Assembly: GCA_964500895.1 (NCBI GenBank)
Contig: CAZCQP010000001.1
Location: 1 to 64,000, forward strand
Direction: 5' to 3'
DNA: 64,000 bases
Source: CAZCQP01 sp964500895
GTDB taxonomy: Bacteria > Bacillota > Clostridia > Lachnospirales > JAISER01
Below the pieces are notes generated by a model. The model saw only the letters and a list, made by a program, of their open reading frames with translations. It had not been told where the DNA came from and made no database searches. Positions 32,946 through 42,089 of the stretch are shown one piece after another. The translations under genes and the position numbers were made by a program. Positions within the stretch are counted from its first letter, which is position 1. Each line of letters begins with the position of its first letter.

Positions 32946-35036
32946 TTATGCCCGTTCTTTTTCCATTTCTTTCTTACGGGTTTCAATTACCTTTTGCTGC
33001 ACGTCTGCGGGTGCTTCCTCGTAACGTTCAAAATGCATGGTGTATGCACCCCGGCCTTGGGTCATAGAGCGCAATTCTGTGGCATATTTGAATATTTCTG
33101 CCATAGGCACTTCCACCGCAATTTTTTGCTTGTTGCCGAATTTTTCCATGCCCAAAATACGGCCACGGCGTTTGTTCATATCACCCATAATGTCCCCGGT
33201 GTAATCATCGGGCACCACCACTTCTACTTTGGCAATAGGTTCCAACAAAGCAGGTTTGGCTTTCATAAAGCCGTCTTTAAAGGCAGTGATGGTGGCCATT
33301 TTAAAGGCCATTTCAGAAGAGTCCACCGCATGGTAAGAACCGTCCACCAATACTGCTTTAATGCCCACCACTGGGTATCCAGCCAAGGGGCCTGCCTTTA
33401 CGCACTCTTGAATGCCTTTTTCCACTGCGGGGAAGTATTGTCTGGGCACAGAACCGCCGAAAATCTTTTCTTCAAAAACATAAGGCACAGCCAAATCTTC
33501 TGCCGGTTCAAACTCCATGTGTACATCCCCGTACTGGCCATGGCCGCCGGATTGCTTTTTATATTTGCCTTGTACCCGTACTTTGGCTTTAATCATTTCC
33601 CGGAAAGGCACAATGGGGTTGACCAGTTCGGCTTCTAGTTTATATTTGTTTTTCAGCTTGTGCATCATTACGTCCAGCTGGTTGTCGCCAATGCCAGACA
33701 CCAGGGATTGCTTGGTTTCTCCGTTCACTTCAAAGGAAAGTGTTTTATCTTCTTCTAAAAGCTTCGCCAAAGCCTGGCCGATTTTATCTTCATCCCCTTT
33801 GCCCTTGGGCACAATGGCCATGGTCATTAAAGATGGTGGGAACTGAATGTCTGGGAACAACACAGGGCGTTCTTTGGCACACAACGTATCGGAAGTGGCC
33901 GTATTTTGTAGTTTGGCAATGGCCCCAATGTCACCAGCCCGCAGCTCTGTCACTTCAATTTGGTCTTTACCCCGCATCACATATAAATGAGATGCTTTTT
34001 CCACGTAGTCCTTTTTCACATTATACAACGGCGTGTCTTTTTTAATAACACCGGAAATCACATGGAAAATGCTTAAACGGCCCACATAGGGGTCTGCAAT
34101 GGTTTTAAACACAAAAGCGGAGAAAGGTTCGTTTTCACCGGTGGAAATGGTGATTTCCTCGTTTGTTTTAGGGTCGATGGCTTTGCATTCCGTATGCATG
34201 TCGGCATCGGAGGGCACAAAGCGTACCAGGGAATTTAACAATGTGGCCACACCAATGTTACTAGGGGCACATCCGCACAGCACAGGAGCCACAGCACTGT
34301 CGTGAATGCCGGTTTGTACGCCCACTTGCAGTTCTTCCACCGTAAAATGTTCATCCCCAAAGAATTTTTCCATTAAAGCTTCGTCTGTTTCGGCCACTGC
34401 TTCTTCCACCATATAGCGCATGTTGTCCACAGCGTCTGTTAAACCGGCGGGTACGTCACAAGCTTCACTTTTGCCGTTTGCGAACTTTTGTCCTTCCCGT
34501 TTAATGACGTTCACATAACCCACAAACTTGTCCCCTTCTTTAATGGGCACTTGCAGAGGGGCAATGCTTTTGCCGAATTTTTCCTTCAGCTCGTCCACCA
34601 CTTTGTCAAAGTCTGCATTTTCGTCGTCCATGCCGTTTACAAAGAACATGCGGGGAAGGCCTATTTCTTCGGCATATTCCCAGGCTTTTTCCGTGCCCAC
34701 TTCCACGCCGGACTTGGCGGAAACCACAATCAGGGCTATATCCGCTGCCGCTAAGGCTTGTTTCACCTCGCCAACGAAGTCGAAATAACCGGGAGTATCT
34801 ATAAAATTAATTTTATTATCTAACCATTCAATAGGCACGATAGAGGCGTTTATTGAAACCTTTCTACGAATTTCTTCTGCTTCATAATCGCTCACCGTAT
34901 TGCCATCGTCTACTTTGCCCATTCGGTTTGTTACTTGTGTCACAAATAGCGCAGCTTCTACGAGGGTTGTTTTGCCACATCCACTGTGCCCCAGTATGGC
35001 CACGTTTCTGATCTCTTTTGCAGAATAGCTTTTCAT
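32946..35036 (-). CDS. elongation factor G-like GTPase
   Basis: 696 residues with the five-domain EF-G layout. The P-loop is GHSGCGKTT rather than the AHIDAGKTT of true EF-G, which marks the EF-G-like (EF-G2) family found in many Clostridia. Switch II DTPGYFDF is present. The G4 motif, normally NKxD, reads NGMD here. The C-terminal part (SGGHGQYGDVHMEFEP, GPLAGYPVVGIKAVL) is EF-G-like. It may assist ribosome recycling or translocation but is not the main EF-G. AGGAGG precedes the ATG; the gene is monocistronic. Confidence 0.9.
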   Translation of the reverse strand: MKSYSAKEIRNVAILGHSGCGKTTLVEAALFVTQVTNRMGKVDDGNTVSDYEAEEIRRKVSINASIVPIEWLDNKINFIDTPGYFDFVGEVKQALAAADIALIVVSAKSGVEVGTEKAWEYAEEIGLPRMFFVNGMDDENADFDKVVDELKEKFGKSIAPLQVPIKEGDKFVGYVNVIKREGQKFANGKSEACDVPAGLTDAVDNMRYMVEEAVAETDEALMEKFFGDEHFTVEELQVGVQTGIHDSAVAPVLCGCAPSNIGVATLLNSLVRFVPSDADMHTECKAIDPKTNEEITISTGENEPFSAFVFKTIADPYVGRLSIFHVISGVIKKDTPLYNVKKDYVEKASHLYVMRGKDQIEVTELRAGDIGAIAKLQNTATSDTLCAKERPVLFPDIQFPPSLMTMAIVPKGKGDEDKIGQALAKLLEEDKTLSFEVNGETKQSLVSGIGDNQLDVMMHKLKNKYKLEAELVNPIVPFREMIKAKVRVQGKYKKQSGGHGQYGDVHMEFEPAEDLAVPYVFEEKIFGGSVPRQYFPAVEKGIQECVKAGPLAGYPVVGIKAVLVDGSYHAVDSSEMAFKMATITAFKDGFMKAKPALLEPIAKVEVVVPDDYTGDIMGDMNKRRGRILGMEKFGNKQKIAVEVPMAEIFKYATELRSMTQGRGAYTMHFERYEEAPADVQQKVIETRKKEMEKERA

Positions 35037-35230
35037 TGTTGGCTAAACCTCCTAATAGTGTGAATATAAGTTAAACAAATAAAGCCCAAAACACACAAAA
35101 TATTTACATGATATATATTCCACATTGATTTCTTATTTCCTTTATTTTTCCAAAACAAATTAATATTTTTGTAAGTTGTATACAAAACGGATGTTTTCTT
35201 TTAGGCAGAACGTACAGGCGGAATTACGCA

Positions 35231-35259
35231 TTGACCGCAATCCAAAAAGCATGTAAAAT
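35231..35259 (+). promoter_or_regulatory. promoter of the polA gene string
   Basis: TTGACC, 17-base spacer, TAAAAT, about 60 bases before the polA ATG. Confidence 0.65.
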
Positions 35260-35316
35260 AAAATACTGGAAACAATTATATAATGAACCAATGAAATATT
35301 GTGTTAGGAGACCATT

Positions 35317-37998
35317 ATGCCGGAAAAAATCATGCTCGTAGACGGAAACAGCATCATTAACCGGGCTTTTTACGCCATCCCCCTGCTCACCAGCAAAACC
35401 GGGGCCTACACCAACGGCGTTTACGGCTTTTTAAATATTTTGTTTAAGTTTTTAAAGGAAGAAAAACCTGAACACCTGGCGGTGGCTTTTGACTTGCCCG
35501 CACCCACTTTCCGCCACACCCAGTTTGAAGGCTACAAAGGCACACGCAAAACCATGCCCGATGAATTGCGCCCACAGTTGCCTCTGCTTAAAAGTATTTT
35601 GCAGCACATGAACATTCCTATTTATGAAATGGAAGGTTACGAAGCAGACGACGTGCTGGGTACCATGGCAAATAAAGCGGCCAATGCCGGGCTTTCTGCT
35701 GTCATCGTTTCCGGTGACCGGGACATGTTGCAGCTTTGTGCAGACAACATTAAAGTGCGCATTCCCAAAACCAAGGCCGGCAAAACCGAGGTGGAGGACT
35801 ACGACAGCGCCACCGTGTTTGAAAAGCTAGGGGTTACCCCTACCCAGTTTATAGACGTGAAAGCCCTAATGGGGGATACCTCCGACAACATTCCCGGGGT
35901 GCCCGGCATTGGGGAAAAAACAGCGCTTAAAATCATCACCCAGTACGGTTCTTTGGCGGAAGCCATCGCCCATGTGCAGGAGATAAAGCCCCAGAAAGCA
36001 TCGGACAACTTGGCCGCCTTCACGGAACAAGCCCTGTTAAGCCAAGCATTGGCCACCATTTTTCTGGAGGTGCCGCTGGAACTGAACTTGGCTGAAACCA
36101 CCGTGGGCAATATTTTTAATGAAGAAGCTTTAAAAGATATGCAAGAATTGGGGTTTAAATCACTGATTCCTTACTTTGCCCCTACCCCCATGACAACACC
36201 TGTGGCTGCCAGTCATGCCACACATCAGCATAAGGTGCTGGCTAATGCAGAAGATGCTACAGCATGGTTAGATGCCTTATCTGCCCAAGAGATCATCCCT
36301 GTGGCTTTTATGTTCACGGTCATTCACGGGCAATGGCTGGGCCTCGGGTTGGCCAGTAACCCCGATGAAGCCGTGTTTATCCCTGTGAATGCAAACACGA
36401 ACCCGGAAACCCTCATCACACTGGTTGCCCCGTTTTTGGCTTCTAACACACCTAAAGTCACCCACGATATGAAGGCTGCTGCCCGCCTGTCTTTTGGCTA
36501 CGGCCACACCATCAGCAACGTGGTGTTCGATACCATGCTGGCGGCCTACCTTCTGGATGCGTCCAAAGGGGCGTACCCCATTGAAGACGTGGCACAAACC
36601 TACTTAAACGAAAACTGCCCCACCCCGGAAAGCCTGCTGGGCTCCGGCAAAGGAAAAAACAAGGCCGGGCTTGGGCAGTTAGACCCGGATGCAGTGGCAC
36701 AACTGGCTTGCGGGCAAGTGCTTGCGGTTCTTAAAAGCCAGGCTGTGATGGCACCTAGACTGGAAGAAAACCAACAAACGGAACTGTATGCTAAAATCGA
36801 ACATCCTGTGGCACAAGTGCTTGGCCACATGGAAACCGCCGGCATCACAGTGGATAAAGCCACCCTTACCCTTTATGGCCAAAACCTGGATAGCCGCCTG
36901 TTAGAGCTGACTTCCAACATTTACGACTTAGCCGGGGAAGCCTTTAACATCAATTCCCCTGCCCAACTGGGGGTTATTCTGTTTGAGAAGCTGGGGTTAA
37001 AAAGCGGTAAAAAAACAAAAACTGGCTATTCCACCGCCGCCGAGGTGTTGGAAAAACTTGCCCCTTACCACCCCATTGTGCCCCTTGTGCTGGAATACCG
37101 CAATTTGTCCAAGCTGAAAAGCACTTATGTGGAAGGGCTTTTGGCTCAAATTAACCCAAACACTGGGAAGATTCATACCACCTTTAACCAAACCATTGCT
37201 TCCACCGGGCGGTTAAGCAGTGTGGAACCAAACCTGCAAAACATCCCCATTCGGTTGCCTTTAGGGCGGCAGTTACGGCGGGTGTTTGTGCCTTCAAAAC
37301 CGGGCTATGTATTTTTAGATGCAGACTACAACCAGATTGAACTGCGGGTGCTGGCCCACATGGCCGGGGATGAACGGCTTATTGATGCGTTTGTGTCCGG
37401 GGTGGACATTCACCGGCTCACCGCTTCCCAAGTGTTTAACACCCCTTTGGAACTGGTGACGGACAAACAACGCAGTGCCGCCAAGGCAGTGAACTTTGGC
37501 ATTGTGTACGGCATTGGGGCTTTCAGTTTAAGCGAGGATTTACAAATCACCCGCAAAGAAGCCCAGCAGTACATTGACCGTTATTTTGAAACGTACCCCA
37601 AAGTGAAGGCATACCTAGACAAAACCATTGAACAAGCCAAAATAGATGGCTATGCTTCCACCATTTACAACCGCCACCGGGCCATCCCAGAGCTGGCTTC
37701 TTCCAACTTTAACCTGCGGGCATTTGGCGAACGTGTGGCCATGAACATGCCCGTGCAGGGCAGTGCCGCCGACATTATCAAACTGGCCATGATTCACGTC
37801 CACAGTCGGCTGCAAAAAGAAAAGCTGGATGCCTGGATGGTGTTACAAGTACACGATGAATTGTTGTTGGAAGTGAGGGCCGAACAGCTTTCTGCTGCCA
37901 CGGCCATTCTTAAAGAAGAAATGGAAAATTGCGTGCAACTGAACGTTCCCCTGCAAGTGGATTGCCATTCCGGGGAAAACTGGTTCGACGCCAAATAA
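35317..37998 (+). CDS. polA: DNA polymerase I
   Basis: 893 residues. N-terminal 5'-3' exonuclease (about 1-290) with VSGDRDMLQLC and DTSDNIPGVPGIGEKTA; a central domain (about 305-500) that keeps the length of the 3'-5' exonuclease but lacks the DxE metal motif, so proofreading is probably lost; and the polymerase domain with motif A DADYNQIELRVLAHMAGDE, motif B RSAAKAVNFGIVYGIGA and motif C QVHDELLLEV. GGAG precedes the ATG. coaE follows after 12 bases. Confidence 0.95.
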   Translation: MPEKIMLVDGNSIINRAFYAIPLLTSKTGAYTNGVYGFLNILFKFLKEEKPEHLAVAFDLPAPTFRHTQFEGYKGTRKTMPDELRPQLPLLKSILQHMNIPIYEMEGYEADDVLGTMANKAANAGLSAVIVSGDRDMLQLCADNIKVRIPKTKAGKTEVEDYDSATVFEKLGVTPTQFIDVKALMGDTSDNIPGVPGIGEKTALKIITQYGSLAEAIAHVQEIKPQKASDNLAAFTEQALLSQALATIFLEVPLELNLAETTVGNIFNEEALKDMQELGFKSLIPYFAPTPMTTPVAASHATHQHKVLANAEDATAWLDALSAQEIIPVAFMFTVIHGQWLGLGLASNPDEAVFIPVNANTNPETLITLVAPFLASNTPKVTHDMKAAARLSFGYGHTISNVVFDTMLAAYLLDASKGAYPIEDVAQTYLNENCPTPESLLGSGKGKNKAGLGQLDPDAVAQLACGQVLAVLKSQAVMAPRLEENQQTELYAKIEHPVAQVLGHMETAGITVDKATLTLYGQNLDSRLLELTSNIYDLAGEAFNINSPAQLGVILFEKLGLKSGKKTKTGYSTAAEVLEKLAPYHPIVPLVLEYRNLSKLKSTYVEGLLAQINPNTGKIHTTFNQTIASTGRLSSVEPNLQNIPIRLPLGRQLRRVFVPSKPGYVFLDADYNQIELRVLAHMAGDERLIDAFVSGVDIHRLTASQVFNTPLELVTDKQRSAAKAVNFGIVYGIGAFSLSEDLQITRKEAQQYIDRYFETYPKVKAYLDKTIEQAKIDGYASTIYNRHRAIPELASSNFNLRAFGERVAMNMPVQGSAADIIKLAMIHVHSRLQKEKLDAWMVLQVHDELLLEVRAEQLSAATAILKEEMENCVQLNVPLQVDCHSGENWFDAK

Positions 37999-38010
37999 AG
38001 GATACAGGCC

Positions 38011-38601
38011 ATGAAAATTATTGGTATAACCGGCAATTCCGGCAGCGGGAAGTCTACCGTTTGCCAGCTTTTAAAAGCATACGGGGCGGTCATTATAGAT
38101 GCGGACCAGCTGGCCAGGCAAGTGGTAGAGCCCGGCCAGCCCGCCTACCAGGACGTGGTGGATTACTTTGGCCCTGAAGTTTTGAATGAAGACCAAACCA
38201 TCAACCGCAGAAAACTTGGGCAGCTCATTTTTACAGACGAAAACAAGCGCCAAGAGCTTATTGCCATCACCCACCCCCGGATTATCACTGCTATGGAAGA
38301 TCGGTTACGGGCATTGTCTGCGCAGGCCTGCCCCCCGCCCTTTGCGGTGCTGGATGCCCCGTTGCTCATCGAAGCCAACCTGCACCTGCAAGCAGACGAA
38401 GTGTGGGTGGTAACAGCCGGCGAAGATGAAAAACTAAAGCGGATTATGGAAAGGGACAATTTAACCCAAGAGGCCGCTTTGGCCCGGCTGCAAGCCCAGC
38501 CCAGCCTGGAATTTTTGCGCCAATATGCCACCCACATCATTGAAAATAACGGCAGTGAAACGGCTTTATTCGCCCACATTCAAGCACTGCTTAAATTATG
38601 A
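38011..38601 (+). CDS. coaE: dephospho-CoA kinase
   Basis: 196 residues. Last step of coenzyme A synthesis. Walker A GITGNSGSGKST, followed by IIDADQLARQVVEPG typical of CoaE; VLDAPLLIEANL in the middle. It sits 12 bases after polA, a common Firmicute arrangement. Confidence 0.94.
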   Translation: MKIIGITGNSGSGKSTVCQLLKAYGAVIIDADQLARQVVEPGQPAYQDVVDYFGPEVLNEDQTINRRKLGQLIFTDENKRQELIAITHPRIITAMEDRLRALSAQACPPPFAVLDAPLLIEANLHLQADEVWVVTAGEDEKLKRIMERDNLTQEAALARLQAQPSLEFLRQYATHIIENNGSETALFAHIQALLKL

Positions 38602-38608
38602 GGACGCC

Positions 38609-39202
38609 ATGTTTGTTGCTTTCAGCTTAAAAAAGATTAAAAAGTTTTTGTTTTTATTGATACTTGTAGCCGGTTGTTTGTTGCTGGCCTGGATGCTGCT
38701 GAACCGTCTCTTTCCCTTGTCTCACCGGGCGCTCATTGACAAGTATGCCTTGGCCTACGACTTAGACCCGGCCTTGGTGTGCGCCGTGATACATAGTGAA
38801 AGCCGGTTTAAAACCGATGCTGCTTCCCACAAAGGGGCCAGCGGGTTGATGCAGCTTACAGAGCCCACCGCCCTGTGGCTGGCAGAAAAAATGGGGATGA
38901 CGGGTTTTGAATACAGCCAAATTTTCGACCCTGAAATTAACATCCAAATTGGCTGTTACAACCTGAAGCGGCTGATGAAACAGTTTGACGGCGGCACAGA
39001 GGTGGCGTTGGCGGCTTATAACGCCGGGGAAGGCAACGTGAACCGGTGGCTGCAAGACCCCCAGTACAGCCAGGACGGCCAAACTCTGTCTTACATCCCT
39101 TTTGGGGAAACCCGGGAGTACATTAAACGGGTAAACTTTGCCACAAAAGTTTACCGCCAACTGCTTATTTTGTACGGCATCATAGGAGGAAACAATGATT
39201 AA
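38609..39202 (+). CDS. membrane-anchored lytic transglycosylase (SLT domain)
   Basis: 197 residues from the ATG after GAGG, 7 bases past the coaE stop; longer readings run into coaE. A membrane anchor (about 10-32) precedes the SLT domain, with catalytic Glu in VIHSESRFKTDAASHKGASGLMQLTEPTA-like segment (Glu of HSESRF) and ALAAYNAGEGNVNRWL. It cuts glycan strands of peptidoglycan. The polA-coaE-slt order is seen in other Clostridia. Its end overlaps the next gene by 8 bases. Confidence 0.9.
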   Translation: MFVAFSLKKIKKFLFLLILVAGCLLLAWMLLNRLFPLSHRALIDKYALAYDLDPALVCAVIHSESRFKTDAASHKGASGLMQLTEPTALWLAEKMGMTGFEYSQIFDPEINIQIGCYNLKRLMKQFDGGTEVALAAYNAGEGNVNRWLQDPQYSQDGQTLSYIPFGETREYIKRVNFATKVYRQLLILYGIIGGNND

Positions 39203-41104
39203 ACAAAAACTGGCGCTAGGCCTGTGTTTGACCCTTTTGTTCATGTTTACAGGCTGCGGCGGCCAAGAGGAGCCGGAGGCCGAGCTTTTGACCCCGGAGA
39301 CCGTGGCAGATGAAACAGCTGAATTGCCAGAGCCTTCCTTAACACCGGCTACCAACGCCACCCTCACGCTATCGATGCGCCAACCCCTTACGCTAAACCC
39401 CTTATTAAACCAGGATGTAACGGTGGACAGGGTGCTGGCCATGGTTTTTGAGCGGTTGGTGGTGCTGGATGAAACGNNNNNNNNNNNNNNNNNNNNNNNN
39501 NNNNNNNNNNNNNNNNNNNNNNNNNNNNNNNNNNNNNNNNNNNNNNNNNNNNNNNNNNNNNNNNNNNNNNNNNNNNGGTGGACAGGGTGCTGGCCATGGT
39601 TTTTGAGCGGTTGGTGGTGCTGGATGAAACGGCTGAATTGCCGGAGCCCTCTTTAACCCCGGCTACCAACGCCACCCTCACGCTGTCTATGCGTCAACCC
39701 CTTACGCTAAACCCCTTATTAAACCAGGATGTAACGGTGGACAGGGTGCTGGCCATGGTTTTTGAGCGGTTGGTGGTGCTGGATGAAACGCAAAAGCCTG
39801 TGCCAAACCTGGCGGAAAGCTTTCATCTTGCTTCGGACGGTAAAAGTGCCGTCATCACCTTAAAAGCCGGGTTAACTTGGCAGGACGGCACATCCATCAC
39901 TGCGGATGATGTGGTTTATTCTCTGCAAACCATCCAGAAGGCCGAGGACACGGCGGTCTATGCCCACGTGCTGGACAACGTGGCCGGGTTTGAAGCTGTG
40001 GACACCCGCACCGTCACCATTCACTACAATCAAACAGACAGTGGCTGGGCTTACGCTTTGAACTTTCCCATTATCCCAAAACGTTATTATAGCCAGAACT
40101 CGGATGCAGACATGCAACCGGTGGGCAGCGGGGCATACCAGGTTGAAAATTACACGCTGGCTAAAAGCTTAACGTTGCTGGCCAGCCCAACATCTGCTTT
40201 GCGCCACCCCACCCCGGCCATTGCCCGTGTGGAAGTGCTCATCACCCCGGATTTGCCCACAGACTTACATGCCTTTAATGAAAACATTATCGGCGCCGTG
40301 GACACCACCGTAGCGGAATGGGGCAAATACAGGGGGGCTAAGGAAGCACAGGTGGTGAGTTACACCAACAATGTGTACGACTTCATCGGCTTTAATTTCT
40401 TAAACCCGGTGCTGCAAAACAAACAAATACGCCAGGCCGTGGCCCATGCTGTGAACGTGCAGGACATGGTGGAAACCATTTATTTAAGCCAGGCGGTACG
40501 CACCTATAGCCCCATTTGCCCGGACAGTTATTTGTATAAGGCAGACACAGCCGTTTATGATTTTGACTTATCTTTGGCCGAATTATTATTGAAGGAATCC
40601 GGCGTGACCCAACTGCTGCCTCTGGTTATTTTGGTGAATGATGACAACCCGGAAAGAATAAAAATCGCCGAACAATTAAAAGATAATTTAAACCGCATTA
40701 ACTTAAAGGCAGAAGTGAGCGCACAGCCTTTTGACACCTATGTACACATGCTGGAAACAGGTATGTACGATTTATTTATCGGCGGGTTTTACATGGGTGA
40801 TGCCCCGGATTTAAATTTTGCCTTTCACTCGGGTGCTACCCCCAACAACGGCGGGCAAAATGTGTTTCGTTACGCAAACCCCACCATGGACGCACTGATT
40901 ACCCAAGTGGAAACAGCCACCACCGATTCCGCCTATAAGCAAGCCATGTGGGAAATGCAGGAGTTTTTTGCAGATGATTTGCCCTGTGTCAGCCTGGTTT
41001 ACGGCAAGTCTGCCCTGCTTTTAGACCCAAACATTCAAGGTGAGATTAAGCCTTTAAACAAACAAGTGCTGGCCCAGGTGTATCAATGGGTGATGATGGA
41101 ATAA
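39195..41104 (+). CDS. peptide ABC transporter binding lipoprotein (SBP family 5), interrupted by assembly gap
   Basis: Starts MIKQKLALGLCLTLLFMFTGCGG, a lipoprotein signal with lipobox FTGC, and continues into a SBP_bac_5 (OppA/DppA) fold: LTLSMRQPLTLNPLL, ERLVVLDETQKPVPNLAES, ITADDVVYSLQTI, and a C-terminal LNFAFHSGATPNNGGQNVFRY. The reading frame differs on the two sides of the 100-N gap because the gap length is arbitrary. If the 55 bases repeated on both sides of the gap are merged, the frame is continuous and the protein carries two copies of a 53-residue segment, at least. It overlaps the transglycosylase gene by 8 bases. No permease genes are adjacent. Confidence 0.85.
39309..39790 (+). 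repeat. 159-bp tandem repeat spanning a 100-N assembly gap
   Basis: Unit 1 is 39309-39467 and unit 2 is 39623-39781; both begin GATGAAAC and encode 53 residues (DETAELPEP...FERLVVL) with the same protein sequence but several silent differences near the 5' end. The last 55 bases before the gap (39422-39476) equal the first 55 after it (39577-39631) and recur at 39736-39790. Ns occupy 39477-39576. Confidence 0.9.
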
Positions 41105-41128
41105 GCCAGACAGTAAAAGGAGTTTTGC

Positions 41129-42085
41129 ATGGAGCTGCGACAGGATTATTTAACGGCACAATGGGTGTGCATTGCACCGGCCAGAACCCACCGCCCACAT
41201 GAATTTGAAAGCCACCCCCACATGCAAACAGACAGCAGGGAAACCTGTCCTTTTTGCCTGGAAAACAGGCATTTAACGGAACCGGAAACTTTTGTGCACG
41301 AAAATGTGCGGGTGGTGCCAAACATTTACCCGGCGCTGGACCCGTTTAGCCCCCAAGGGTATGGCTTTCATGAGGTGGTGATTGATGACCACCACCATGA
41401 CTACAGCCCTGCCCATGCTTCTCCCCAAGAAATGGCCAACGTATTGACGGCCATTGTGCACCGGGTGAACCATTTTGCCCAAAATCCTGCGCTTCAATAT
41501 GTGCAGGTTTTTAAAAACCATGGCTTCCAGGCCGGGGCATCTATTGTCCATGCCCATTGCCAAATCATGGCGCTGCCCTTTGTACCGGCTTTAAAAACCA
41601 CCATGGCCGAAAGGTTCCAGCAACACATTGAAGAAACCGGCCAATGTTATTTATGCCAAATGGCCCAGCAGTTAGGCAGCCTAAAAGTGTATGAAAACCA
41701 AGGCTTTGTGGCTTTCAGCCCTCATGCCGCCCTGTACCGGTACGGGGTGAACATTATGCCCAAAGCCCATATTACAGACATTCGGGGCATGGATGCCAAC
41801 ACCCTGCTCCAGCTGGGCGAAGCATTGGTCACCGTCTTGGCTGCTTTGGCCCAGCTGCACGAAAACTTTTCCTATAACATTTGCTTTCATTGTGCTCCCC
41901 TACGGCTGGCCAACAACGCACACTGGCATTTTTATTTGCAAATCATCCCCCGCTCCACCGCCGGTTTTGCCGGCTTCGAGCTGGGCACAGGCTGCTTCAT
42001 CAACGGCGTAGACCCTTTGGAAGCCGCCGAAAATATTAGAACCTGTATGCAACACACGGCACACAGGCCCTTAGAAAGAACGTGA
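41129..42085 (+). CDS. galT: galactose-1-phosphate uridylyltransferase-like protein (HIT superfamily)
   Basis: 318 residues. N-terminal CPFCLENRHL gives a zinc CxxC; VPNIYPALDP and GFHEVVID are GalT signatures; the active site reads SIVHAHCQIMALPFVP where GalT usually has HPHGQ; the C-terminus HWHFYLQIIPRST and FELGTGCFINGVDP fit class I GalT. The nucleophilic second His is retained. No galK or galE is nearby, so another nucleotidyl transfer (as in ADP-sugar or related enzymes) is possible. AAGGAG precedes the ATG. Confidence 0.8.
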   Translation: MELRQDYLTAQWVCIAPARTHRPHEFESHPHMQTDSRETCPFCLENRHLTEPETFVHENVRVVPNIYPALDPFSPQGYGFHEVVIDDHHHDYSPAHASPQEMANVLTAIVHRVNHFAQNPALQYVQVFKNHGFQAGASIVHAHCQIMALPFVPALKTTMAERFQQHIEETGQCYLCQMAQQLGSLKVYENQGFVAFSPHAALYRYGVNIMPKAHITDIRGMDANTLLQLGEALVTVLAALAQLHENFSYNICFHCAPLRLANNAHWHFYLQIIPRSTAGFAGFELGTGCFINGVDPLEAAENIRTCMQHTAHRPLERT

Positions 42086-42089
42086 AAAC

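Noticed and set aside
38525..38608. N-terminal extension of the lytic transglycosylase
   Set aside because: It would overlap coaE by about 75 bases and lacks a ribosome site; the ATG at 38609 gives a proper membrane anchor.
39578..41104. Separate gene starting right after the N run
   Set aside because: It is the continuation of the lipoprotein gene that starts at 39195; the frame break comes from the arbitrary 100-base gap.
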